From: an uncultured Eubacteriales bacterium
Lineage (GTDB): Bacteria; Bacillota; Clostridia; Christensenellales; Aristaeellaceae
Direction: 5' to 3'
DNA: 48,567 nucleotides
Assembly: GCA_902765305.1 (NCBI GenBank)
Contig: CACWZI010000007.1
Coordinates: forward strand, 1 to 48,567
Shown: positions 7,159 through 14,339 of the stretch, in pieces
Layout: the number at the start of each line of letters is the position of its first letter
Position numbering within the stretch: the stretch's first letter is position 1
The notes under the pieces: model-generated
Told to the model about the DNA's origin: nothing
Databases searched by the model: none
Seen by the model: the letters and a program-made list of their open reading frames with translations, nothing else
Translations under genes and position numbers: made by a program

Positions 7159-7605
7159 TCAATGTAACTCGTTTTGTATGGCTTGCCTTGTTTCTTCAAC
7201 AATCTCGGCAAGCGTCGTGCAACGAAGCTCGTCCTCCAGGGCCTCCTGCGCATTGGCAAGCCTTGGATTGAGCGCCTTATGGATGTTCCGTCCTACCGGA
7301 CAATCGGGATTCGGCTGCTCATGGAAATGGAACAGCCCCTCCGCTTCATCGACGCTGTGGACTGCCTTATAGACGTCGTATAGGGTAATCCCGTCCAGCG
7401 GTCTGGCCAGCTCCGCACCGCTGCTTCCACGGCGCGATTGTACAATTCCTGCTTCTCGAAGCGAAGATATGACGGTGCGAACGATGACTGGATTGACGCC
7501 GATACTCCCCGCCAGGAATTCACTGTTCACCCGATCCATGTCCTTGAAATAATCTATGGCCGTGATGATGTGAACACCTATCGTGAATCTGCTGCCTATC
7601 TGCAT
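7159..7605 (-). CDS. Rrf2-family transcriptional regulator
   Basis: The 148-residue protein has the Rrf2 winged-helix start QIGSRFTIGVHIITAIDYF and the recognition region SEFLAGSIGVNPVIVRTVIS, LREAGIVQSRRGSSG, followed by the usual LYDVYKAV stretch. The three clustered cysteines that ligate Fe-S in IscR/NsrR are absent; only isolated cysteines (NPDCPVG and RCTTL) remain. It therefore resembles the redox/thiol-sensing or ligand-sensing YwnA-like subgroup. ATG 7605 with GAGGAGGCG upstream is preferred to the start at 7653. It heads an operon with the flavoprotein and likely represses it through the palindrome at 7638-7662. Confidence 0.88.
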   Translation of the reverse strand: MQIGSRFTIGVHIITAIDYFKDMDRVNSEFLAGSIGVNPVIVRTVISSLREAGIVQSRRGSSGAELARPLDGITLYDVYKAVHSVDEAEGLFHFHEQPNPDCPVGRNIHKALNPRLANAQEALEDELRCTTLAEIVEETRQAIQNELH

Positions 7606-7637
7606 ACGTCGCCTCCTCAAATCTTTCATCAGCTGAT

Positions 7638-7672
7638 AGTTGTAATATATCATATTACAACTAAGTTGTCAA
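7638..7672 (-). promoter_or_regulatory. Promoter with an overlapping perfect palindromic operator
   Basis: TTGACA (7672-7667) and TATATT (7649-7644) are 17 bases apart on the minus strand. The -10 lies inside AGTTGTAATAT-ATC-ATATTACAACT (7638-7662), 11-bp perfect arms. This is a convincing site for the Rrf2 protein encoded just downstream. Confidence 0.85.
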
Positions 7673-7765
7673 TACCAAAATTACAGCTTGACATCTTAGA
7701 AATGAACTATTTCTGGAAATAAACTGAAACCGTCAGATTAATTCCTTGCAGCTTACTGTTTAATA

Positions 7766-7794
7766 TTACTTTTCCAACGTATTATGCTTATAAT
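7766..7794 (+). promoter_or_regulatory. Promoter of the permease/PAS remnant
   Basis: TTACTT (7766-7771), a 17-base spacer and a perfect TATAAT (7789-7794) lie upstream of the GTG at 7853. Confidence 0.55.
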
Positions 7795-7852
7795 ACATAT
7801 TGAGTTTGTTTACACAAAAGCGACCGCCTTGAAACAGATTGGAGGAATCATA

Positions 7853-8284
7853 GTGGAGAAACAGGCAGCCTCAGCTGGGAAAAGTAATGGCCTTCAACCC
7901 TATCTTTCCCCGCTTGCTGTGTGGGCAGCGCCATCGGCTGGGGTTCACTGGTCGTCACAAGTCAGACATGTGGACATGGTCACGGACTATTATCTGGAGT
8001 TCTACACGGACAAGGATGGAAAGCTCGAAATCCGGCCCGGCGGAACCGACTTTTTCTCAGAGGCCCGGGAGAAGCTGCTCAGGGATGTGGCCGAGAAAGA
8101 TAAGGAGAAGGTCAGAGGCGCGACAGCCAAGCCCAATCTGATGCGCTGGATCGGCCAGGAGGAGACGGAGGCGCTGTCGTTTATGAAGACGGGAGACCGT
8201 GGTGAAACCGCATATATCCTGCAGACCATCAAGACGCGGGGCAGCGACGACCACCACATTGTGATTGGCGTGAGACAAGAATAA
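7853..8284 (+). pseudogene. Remnant joining an amino-acid permease N-terminus to a PAS-like C-terminus
   Basis: GTG at 7853 follows GGAGG. The first residues EKQAASAGKSNGLQPYLSPL then AVWA, continued one frame over by GSAIGWGSLVVTSQT, match the N-terminus and first membrane helix of an APC-type amino-acid permease. From about 7980 the original frame reads DYYLEFYTDKDGKLEIRPGG then TDFFSEAREKLLRDVAEKDK, a PAS-type sensory fragment of the kind found before GGDEF domains. The permease body and any catalytic domain are gone. A frameshift near 7915 and a large internal deletion explain the structure. Promoter, ribosome site and terminator are all intact, so a short junk protein may still be made. 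Confidence 0.6.
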
Positions 8285-8307
8285 CAATCTAAGCATGACG
8301 AACCCAC

Positions 8308-8340
8308 AAGTGCCTCTTCTTCGGAGGAGGCGCTTCTTTC
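8308..8340 (+). terminator. Rho-independent terminator
   Basis: A 12-bp stem with two G-U pairs (AAGTGCCTCTTC / GAGGAGGCGCTT) closes on a TTCG tetraloop and is followed by CTTTCT. It lies 24 bases after the PAS remnant stop. Confidence 0.8.
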
Positions 8341-8407
8341 TGCCCATGTTCCATACGAACACACGGTGGACCCAAGTAGGCCACTGGCGGGTTCACGTGG
8401 ATAGTTA

Positions 8408-9082
8408 TCAGAATTCACCTCCACCGGGCATGCCACCATGGCAATACGCATAGTACCAGCATTCGTAGGGGCTGGTGCAGCACTCGCCCGGCTCCACCTG
8501 TACCTCTTCCCGTTCCTTCTGCATGCGGTTCAGATCCCAGATGTTGTCGTTGATCCACTTGTACAGGCCCTTTGCCTCGGTGGTAACATCCACCGGCAGA
8601 AACGGGTTCGCCTCGTCCGGACCGTGCAATACGATGTAAACCCGGCTCACGGGGACACGGCACCGTTTGAGGATGTAATACTGAAACCCCGCATCCTTCA
8701 CAAACTGATCGTGCAGCTCCGACGCGTTCTTGACCTCGTACATATCGTAGACGGGGCCGCGCTTCCTGAGAATGTCCACCGCGCAGTAGTTGTTGTAGTT
8801 GGAAAAAGCGGCCTCGCAGATGACGGGCGTTCCCTTCTCCATATGCTCCGCGGTCCTGGCCAGCATCGCCTTCTTGTCCGGGATGGTGGTGCCGGGCCGG
8901 TAGACGGTCATTTCCTCGTAGGGCCCGAACATGCCCATAGCCCGATCGCCGAAGTCATTTCCCGCGTCCAGACGGGCCTGGATCTCCGGTGGGATGACCT
9001 TCAGCGAGGGCTTATGCTTGTCCAGCCACAGCATTTTGCGGCACTGCATGCCGCGCATGAAATCCGTTTTCGTGATCGCCAT
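8408..9082 (-). CDS. Cas4/RecB-like PD-(D/E)XK nuclease, N-terminal part of a DUF2779-type protein
   Basis: The 224-residue product starts AITKTDFMRGMQCRKMLWLD, the standard opening of DUF2779 and Cas4-like proteins. The nuclease core is visible: Asp in CAVDILRK, then Glu and Lys in MYEVKNAS, then the downstream helix FQYYILK. One N-terminal cysteine (QC) and three near the end (CCTSPYEC...CH) could bind a 4Fe-4S cluster as in Cas4/AddB. The usual DUF2779 protein continues with an RNase H-fold part; here the gene stops after the cysteines. That missing type of sequence occurs separately at 17424-17861. ATG 9082 has AGGGAG upstream. It is the last gene of the minus-strand convoy, 10 bases after the preceding gene. 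Confidence 0.75.
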   Translation of the reverse strand: MAITKTDFMRGMQCRKMLWLDKHKPSLKVIPPEIQARLDAGNDFGDRAMGMFGPYEEMTVYRPGTTIPDKKAMLARTAEHMEKGTPVICEAAFSNYNNYCAVDILRKRGPVYDMYEVKNASELHDQFVKDAGFQYYILKRCRVPVSRVYIVLHGPDEANPFLPVDVTTEAKGLYKWINDNIWDLNRMQKEREEVQVEPGECCTSPYECWYYAYCHGGMPGGGEF

Positions 9083-9092
9083 AGCATTCTCC

Positions 9093-9404
9093 CTAAGGCT
9101 CCAGATAACGGACGGCCTTTCCGGTCGCCGAAGCGTACTCGATCTCCGAGCGGGTGCTGGAGCCGATGTAGCCGTCAACGTTGATGACGAAGATTTCATC
9201 GGCCATGTCGATCTTCCGCTTGTGCATATCATCGAGCATTTCCTTCGTGCCCTCCGTCCAGACCTCGTCATCCCCGGAGTGGCCGAACAGGCCAACGCTG
9301 ATCACGATGTTGCCCTCCAACGTCAGGCGCTTCTGTGCTTCCATAAAAGCATCCTTGAAGCGTGTGCTGCCGCAGAGGGTGATGACCTTATACTTTCCGA
9401 CCAT
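9093..9404 (-). CDS. Nucleoside deoxyribosyltransferase-like / DUF4406-type protein
   Basis: The 103-residue product begins KYKVITLCGSTRFKDAFMEA and ends VDGYIGSSTRSEIEYASATG KAV. The opening glycine-serine loop and the closing GSSTRxEIEYA segment are typical of small Rossmann-like proteins related to nucleoside 2-deoxyribosyltransferases and DUF4406, which bind or cleave nucleosides or nucleotides. It appears full length for that group. The start has AGGTGGAAG upstream and overlaps the TAA of the NADAR fragment region by context (TAATATG). Its neighbours handle NAD/ADP-ribose derivatives and DNA, which fits a nucleotide-related role, but the substrate is unknown. Confidence 0.75.
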   Translation of the reverse strand: MVGKYKVITLCGSTRFKDAFMEAQKRLTLEGNIVISVGLFGHSGDDEVWTEGTKEMLDDMHKRKIDMADEIFVINVDGYIGSSTRSEIEYASATGKAVRYLEP

Positions 9405-9405
9405 A

Positions 9406-9585
9406 TTAATCTTCCACCTTTCGGAGCATGGAGCGTACCTCCATCAACGCAAAGCCGAGAGTGTTCTGGCCACACCATTCGCTGGCGTCGAATCGCTCGT
9501 CCTCATTGAGCCGTATGCCGCAGGCCCAGATGGTATCGCTGCGCGCACACTCGACGAGCCAGGCATTCTTTCTCTTTGATCTCAT
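9406..9585 (-). pseudogene. C-terminal fragment of a NADAR (YbiA-like) domain protein
   Basis: A 59-residue frame reads NAWLVECARSDTIWACGIRL then SEWCGQNTLGFALMEVRSML. This is the C-terminal end of the NADAR fold (usual pattern: ...D..WG.G...G.N.LG..LM.VR). NADAR proteins are N-glycosidases acting on riboflavin intermediates or on ADP-ribosylated guanine. The conserved N-terminal half is missing and no good ribosome site precedes ATG 9585. It sits between the PLD-helicase stop and the DUF4406-like gene. Confidence 0.65.
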
Positions 9586-9601
9586 TTACCGATTCCATGT
9601 G

Positions 9602-12600
9602 CTATCCCATCACCTGTTGTGTCTTCCTCAGGAACTTCGCCGGGATCTCCTGATGCAGCCGCCACACGATGTTCATGGGCCGGCTGCCGGTATGACTGAC
9701 GTAATCCGCCGTGCCGAGGAAGGTATAGGGCGCGGCGCCGCAGGCGTCGCTCTTGGTCTCCCGGACGAACAGCAGCACATGGCTGCCACGGGCCTTGTGG
9801 TGGATATAGCGCTGGCCGGTGGGCGAATCGGCACTGGTGGTGGACTGGCTCTGCCAGTGGAACAGCCGGGAGTTGATGGAGTAATCGTTGTACATGGTCG
9901 TGGGCGAATACTCCTTGTCCGACTTGTTCAGCGTGATCAGCAGCACATCGGTCTGCTTGTCGGCCAGCCACTTCACGCCCTCGCGCAGCGTCTTAGGCTT
10001 CATGAAATCCAACGCCAGCAACAGCTGGTCACGGGTATAGGAACAGTGCACGTCCAGCGGGCAATCGTAGGGCAGGTCCGCCGGCGCGTCGATAAAGTCG
10101 ATGGTATTCAGCTTGTATTTCAGCAGCTCGATCAGTTCGCCCAGCAGGACCGGGCTGTCCGCCAGCGCATACAGCCTCTCCCATACCTGATCCGCACTGA
10201 AATCCTCAATGACCTCCTGCCACACGGTCACATAGAACATATTGAGCATCCGCTTTTCATTATCCCCCAGGGCGGAGAAATCCACATCGTCCAGCCTCGG
10301 CAGGATGTCCAGCAGGAAGCCGATCCAGCGCCGGGAGTCGATGGCGCACAGCCGGCTGAACGCCTTGATCAGCACGTCCTCCACCGGCTCGGCGAAGTTC
10401 TCCCGCATGCCGGCCTCGGCGCACAGTCGCGCGAAGCTGAACTTGGCGTAGATGGTGCGCGCGTCCATGTGATGATAAGTGAGGAAGTTCTCAAGCGTCA
10501 GAGGCAGGCCGCTGTCCTCCTCGAAAGACGCGATGCGGCTGACCAGCCCGCCCTTAAAGCCGTAGCTCTGTCGGATGTTGGTAAGGATGATCTGCGACGC
10601 CTTCTTCTCCAGCTGGATGTAGCAGCCCTTCGGCACGGACACGAACCCATGGCGCAGCTCCTGCTCCACGCTGTGATTGGTGTTGTCCAGCAGCGCGGCG
10701 AACTTCTCCTCGAAGTTGTACTTGCGGTTGGCCGCGCCGATAAAGTCCAACACGGTCAGGCATTCCTTCCCCTCGGCCAGGCGCAAGCCGCGCCCCAGCT
10801 GCTGAAGGAAGATCGTCAGCGATTCGGTGGGCCGCAGGAACAGCACCGTGTTCACCTCGGGGATGTCCACGCCCTCGTTGTAAATGTCCACCACGAACAG
10901 TACCCGCAGCTCACCCTTGACCAGCTTCTCCTGAGTGGAGGCGCGCACGTCGTCCCGACTGTCGCCGGTCAACGCCAGCGCCGGCACGCCGCAGCGATTG
11001 AAGTAGTCGGCCATGAACCGCGCGTGCTCGATGGACACGCAGAAGCCCAGCGCCCGCACGTCGTTCATGTCGGTCACGTATTTATCCATGCTGCGCAGGA
11101 TGTGGTCGGCGCGCTTCTCTGCCACGCCCTGGCTGAGCGTGTACAGGTTGCTCAGTTCCGCGCGGTCATAGCCGCCCCGCACCCAGCGCAGGTCATTCAG
11201 ATCCACGGTATCCGACACGCCGAAATACTGGAACGGGCACAGCAGTTTGCGGTTGATGGCCTCCGGCAGGCGAATCTCCGCCGCGATGCGTCGGTCGAAA
11301 TACCTGTAGATGTCCTGGCCATCCATGCGCTCCGGGGTGGCGGTCAGGCCCAGCAACACCTTCGGCTGGAAGTACTCCAGCGCCCGGCCATAGCTGTGCG
11401 CCGCCGCATGGTGAGATTCGTCGATGACGATATAGTCGTAATAATCGGCGGGGAGCCGCTGGTTCAGTGCCTGGGAGTTCAGCGTCTGCACCGACACGAA
11501 AAGATGCTCCAGGCTCTCCGGGCGATAGTTGCCCACATAGAGCTCGCCGAAGTTGACGTCCTTCAGCACCCCGGCGAAGGTCGCCTGGCTCTGCTTCAAT
11601 ATCTCCTCCCGGTGGGCGATGAACAGCAGCCGGTTGGCCTTCCCGGGATTCTGTTTGCAGAATCGCCTGTAATCGAAGGCGGCGATCACGGTCTTGCCCG
11701 TGCCGGTGGCGGCAACGATCAGGTTGCGGGTGGAGCCGCGCACCTCGCGCTCGGCCAGCAGCTTGTCCAGGATCTCCTGCTGATAGGGATAGGGCCGGAT
11801 GTCGAACAGGAATTGAGGATGCTCCCTGTCGTAGTGCTCGGCCTTGAGCGCCTCCACCAGCCGAGGCCGCATGTCCGGGCCGTAGAACTCAAATTCGTCC
11901 GAGTGCCAGTAGGTGTCGAAAGTGGCAGCGATCTTGCGGATCGTCGCGGGCAGGTCCTTCGCCGTGACTTTCACGTTCCACTCCAGGCCGCTGGAAATGG
12001 CGGCATTGGACAGGTTTGACGAACCCACATAGGCCGTCGTGAAGCCGGTCTCGCGGTAGAACACATAGGCCTTGGCGTGCAGACGGGTGCGCTTGGTGTC
12101 ATAGCTGACCTTGATGCGGGCGTTCGGCAGCTTGGAAAGCGCCTCCACGGCCTTGACGTCCGTCGCGCCCATGTAGGACGTTGTGATGATGCGCAGCTCC
12201 CCGCTTCGCCGGGCGAAGGCCTCCAGATCCTCGAGGATCAACCGCAGGCCACTCCACTTGATGAAGGACACCAGCATGTCGATGCGGTCGGCGCTGGCGA
12301 TCTCCTTCTTGAGCTCGGAGAACATCTGCGGCTCGTGCACCGCGCCAGTGAACAGGCTGCTCTGGGCAATGGAGGTCTCCGGGCGCACGGCATCGTTCGC
12401 CGAGCTGCCCAGCGCCAGCGCCGGGTCTTGCTCCGCCAGCAGCGCCATCAGCTGCTCCGCCCGGTCGACAATGTCTTGGCCATCCGTCTCCGGCAGCAGT
12501 CCGATCAGCCGGTTCGCCAGCGCCACCTGATCCGCCACTTCACCCCGCCCCTCGGCCATGCCGGACAGCGCCCGCTTCGCCGCCTCCGCGATGTACCGCG

Positions 12601-12724
12601 AAAGCACGTCGGCGACCTCAGCAGGATCGACGGGCGCGACCGATTTGCGCTCAGGGGGAACGGTGTCCAATTCCTGGCGCAGTGCGCGGTTGATCAGTTG
12701 TTCGTAGAGACCGGGGTGGAGCAT
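9602..12724 (-). CDS. PLD-nuclease / SF2 helicase / DUF3427-type protein
   Basis: The 1040-residue product is a three-part DNA-processing enzyme. After a helical N-terminus comes a phospholipase-D-type nuclease motif (RLHAKAYVFYRE ... TAYVGSSNLSNAAI, about residues 210-245). The SF2 helicase core follows: Walker A AATGTGKT (about 340), DESHH, LTATPERMD, and motif VI QQLGRGLRLAEG. The last 350 residues match the DUF3427 region, ending in a domain with SDKEYSPTTMYNDYSINSRL and SHVLLFVRETKSD. ATG 12724 lies 24 bases after the Nmad3 stop; an in-frame codon at 12772 would overlap that gene. The PLD motif is of the single-copy HxK type, so the enzyme would dimerise to cleave. Domain layout is intact with no stops. 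Confidence 0.9.
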   Translation of the reverse strand: MLHPGLYEQLINRALRQELDTVPPERKSVAPVDPAEVADVLSRYIAEAAKRALSGMAEGRGEVADQVALANRLIGLLPETDGQDIVDRAEQLMALLAEQDPALALGSSANDAVRPETSIAQSSLFTGAVHEPQMFSELKKEIASADRIDMLVSFIKWSGLRLILEDLEAFARRSGELRIITTSYMGATDVKAVEALSKLPNARIKVSYDTKRTRLHAKAYVFYRETGFTTAYVGSSNLSNAAISSGLEWNVKVTAKDLPATIRKIAATFDTYWHSDEFEFYGPDMRPRLVEALKAEHYDREHPQFLFDIRPYPYQQEILDKLLAEREVRGSTRNLIVAATGTGKTVIAAFDYRRFCKQNPGKANRLLFIAHREEILKQSQATFAGVLKDVNFGELYVGNYRPESLEHLFVSVQTLNSQALNQRLPADYYDYIVIDESHHAAAHSYGRALEYFQPKVLLGLTATPERMDGQDIYRYFDRRIAAEIRLPEAINRKLLCPFQYFGVSDTVDLNDLRWVRGGYDRAELSNLYTLSQGVAEKRADHILRSMDKYVTDMNDVRALGFCVSIEHARFMADYFNRCGVPALALTGDSRDDVRASTQEKLVKGELRVLFVVDIYNEGVDIPEVNTVLFLRPTESLTIFLQQLGRGLRLAEGKECLTVLDFIGAANRKYNFEEKFAALLDNTNHSVEQELRHGFVSVPKGCYIQLEKKASQIILTNIRQSYGFKGGLVSRIASFEEDSGLPLTLENFLTYHHMDARTIYAKFSFARLCAEAGMRENFAEPVEDVLIKAFSRLCAIDSRRWIGFLLDILPRLDDVDFSALGDNEKRMLNMFYVTVWQEVIEDFSADQVWERLYALADSPVLLGELIELLKYKLNTIDFIDAPADLPYDCPLDVHCSYTRDQLLLALDFMKPKTLREGVKWLADKQTDVLLITLNKSDKEYSPTTMYNDYSINSRLFHWQSQSTTSADSPTGQRYIHHKARGSHVLLFVRETKSDACGAAPYTFLGTADYVSHTGSRPMNIVWRLHQEIPAKFLRKTQQVMG

Positions 12725-12747
12725 GAAATCACCGTTCTTCCTTCGTA

Positions 12748-13554
12748 CTACTGTATAATCTCTTTGACCCAATCCAGCAGACCGTCAGATTCATACACAA
12801 CGAGCTCCTGCCAGATGCCATTGTAGAATAATCCCTTATCTTTTGCACAGTTCTTTCGTTTCCCATAAACATGTTCAGGCATTAAGAACGGCAGTTCATT
12901 CCAAGTGCCTCTGCTCCTGTTTTCCATTGTCAGCACGCGATCCACACGGTAGTCAAGCGTGCCATAGCCTTTGCAGTCCGGCAAAAATGACAGATGCTCT
13001 GTTGGTATGTAGATAACATTTGTACCATTGCAGATGTGGCTGTCTGCTGCATGTGGGTGCCAGGGATACTCTGATATCCTGTCTTTCGCAGTTAGGATCT
13101 CCCCAATCTGCATATAGCCATAGATGACATGCATATCAGAATGGTCAAAGAAGCTGCCTTTGCTCTGTCTGATATAGCGATAGCATCCATTGTACAGTTC
13201 AACCTTCCGAAACCACCCAAAAAACAGAAACAAGTCGCCCAGTTCAACATTTGCATTGGTCAGTACGCCCTGGGCAGAGCCACTCTGCCCGAAGCCCGGC
13301 TTCCAACCCTCGATGCTCTTTGCCCTGCAATCGTCCCGGATATCCGGATCGACATGACAGTATCCAAAGGTCTTCTTCGGCGCAAGCTGCTGGAGTATTC
13401 TTGAATACGGCAATCCATTATAGCAAAGATCGTCATATCTGTCCTTATCAGCCGACGGGATCGGCATGGATAGTAACGTCCCATCCGGCATGATCGGACT
13501 GGGGCAGCCCCCGTTTGATGAGTCAAAGCCCTTCCTTGAGAGAACAACCTTCAT
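12748..13554 (-). CDS. Nmad3-type protein (nucleotide modification associated domain 3)
   Basis: The 268-residue product begins MKVVLSRKGFDSSNGGCPSP then IMPDGTLLSMPIP, a very characteristic opening that I recall as Nmad3, a family predicted from genome context to act with DNA base modification. A possible pocket segment is WHPHAADSHICNGTNVIYIP. No enzymatic mechanism has been established for it as far as I know. The stop is 23 bases before the PLD-helicase start and the start is 29 bases after the SANT gene. Base composition is less G+C-rich than the helicase genes on either side, so it may have joined the block separately. Confidence 0.75.
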   Translation of the reverse strand: MKVVLSRKGFDSSNGGCPSPIMPDGTLLSMPIPSADKDRYDDLCYNGLPYSRILQQLAPKKTFGYCHVDPDIRDDCRAKSIEGWKPGFGQSGSAQGVLTNANVELGDLFLFFGWFRKVELYNGCYRYIRQSKGSFFDHSDMHVIYGYMQIGEILTAKDRISEYPWHPHAADSHICNGTNVIYIPTEHLSFLPDCKGYGTLDYRVDRVLTMENRSRGTWNELPFLMPEHVYGKRKNCAKDKGLFYNGIWQELVVYESDGLLDWVKEIIQ

Positions 13555-13583
13555 CTGGTTCCTCCGATATCAATAGTACAGCA

Positions 13584-14339
13584 TTAAGTATCCTTTTCCC
13601 GATGAGGTAATACGCGAGGCCCGCTTCCTCCAAATCCCATATAAAACAGCCTCGCACGTATGGCCTGTTCCGTTTGTCCATATATGGCCGCTATCTGGGC
13701 AACCGTTTCTCCGTGGAGAAATCGCCTTCTCAAGTCTTCATTATCAAATCTGGAGCTTGAACCAGTCTCTTCCGGATATTTCTCGGCATCCTCGATCAGC
13801 TGCAATCTCTCCAGCCTGTATTTGATGCCTTTTTCTGAACGATGAAAAGCTTTCATCATTTCCTCAATAGACTTCCCATCGTTGAACATTTCCCTTAAAC
13901 GGGCATCCTCCTGGGGCATCCATTGTGTCCCCACACGTTCCAAGCCGGGCTTGATCTGGTTGCCATAGCGGTCTGTTGTGCGCTGCATAAGGCCAAGACA
14001 CATCAACCGATTGTTTATCCCCCTTGGCCGCCTTTGGAGAATTACACACATTCTCTCCACAGGTACCTGGTTTTTGTATAGTTTTCTCAATCCCCGGTCA
14101 TCTTCTTCGGTCCAGGGGCGACCGGCATTGAGTTTCCCGCGCTTTGTATACTGCCCCTGCGATGAACGAACTTGGTTTTTTCCGCCTGCCTCGTTATATA
14201 ACGCCTCAACAGATTTGTATAGAGCCATGATGACATCTGGTTCCGTGTGAACCCCATCCTCTGGCAGGATTTCGCCCGTCACAGGATGAACGCCGTTCAG
14301 CAGCATTTCCAACACTTCAATCGCACGCTCATTGTTCAT
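13584..14339 (-). CDS. DNA-binding protein with three Myb/SANT-like repeats
   Basis: The 251-residue product has three helical repeats with the tryptophan/acidic openings of Myb/SANT or GcrA-like domains: RPWTEEDDRGLRKLYKNQVP with INNRLMCLGL; QWMPQEDARLREMFNDGKSI with IKYRLERLQL; and RFDNEDLRRRFLHGETVAQI with IRARLFYMGF. Each ends in a basic recognition-type helix, so the protein probably binds DNA sequence-specifically. ATG 14339 overlaps the TGA of the nuclease-helicase gene (ATGA), which indicates translational coupling. It could act as the specificity or targeting subunit for the helicases around it; that is inference. Composition is lower in G+C than the helicases. Confidence 0.75.
   Translation of the reverse strand: MNNERAIEVLEMLLNGVHPVTGEILPEDGVHTEPDVIMALYKSVEALYNEAGGKNQVRSSQGQYTKRGKLNAGRPWTEEDDRGLRKLYKNQVPVERMCVILQRRPRGINNRLMCLGLMQRTTDRYGNQIKPGLERVGTQWMPQEDARLREMFNDGKSIEEMMKAFHRSEKGIKYRLERLQLIEDAEKYPEETGSSSRFDNEDLRRRFLHGETVAQIAAIYGQTEQAIRARLFYMGFGGSGPRVLPHREKDT

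Noticed and set aside
8408-9082. Stand-alone Cas4 of a CRISPR system
   Set aside because: The opening and the order of motifs fit DUF2779 better, and no other cas gene or array is present.
9428-12019. Plus-strand open frame of 863 codons
   Set aside because: It is the antisense shadow of the PLD-helicase gene: no family motifs, histidine/glutamine/valine-rich composition typical of reverse-frame reading in G+C-rich genes, and no ribosome site.
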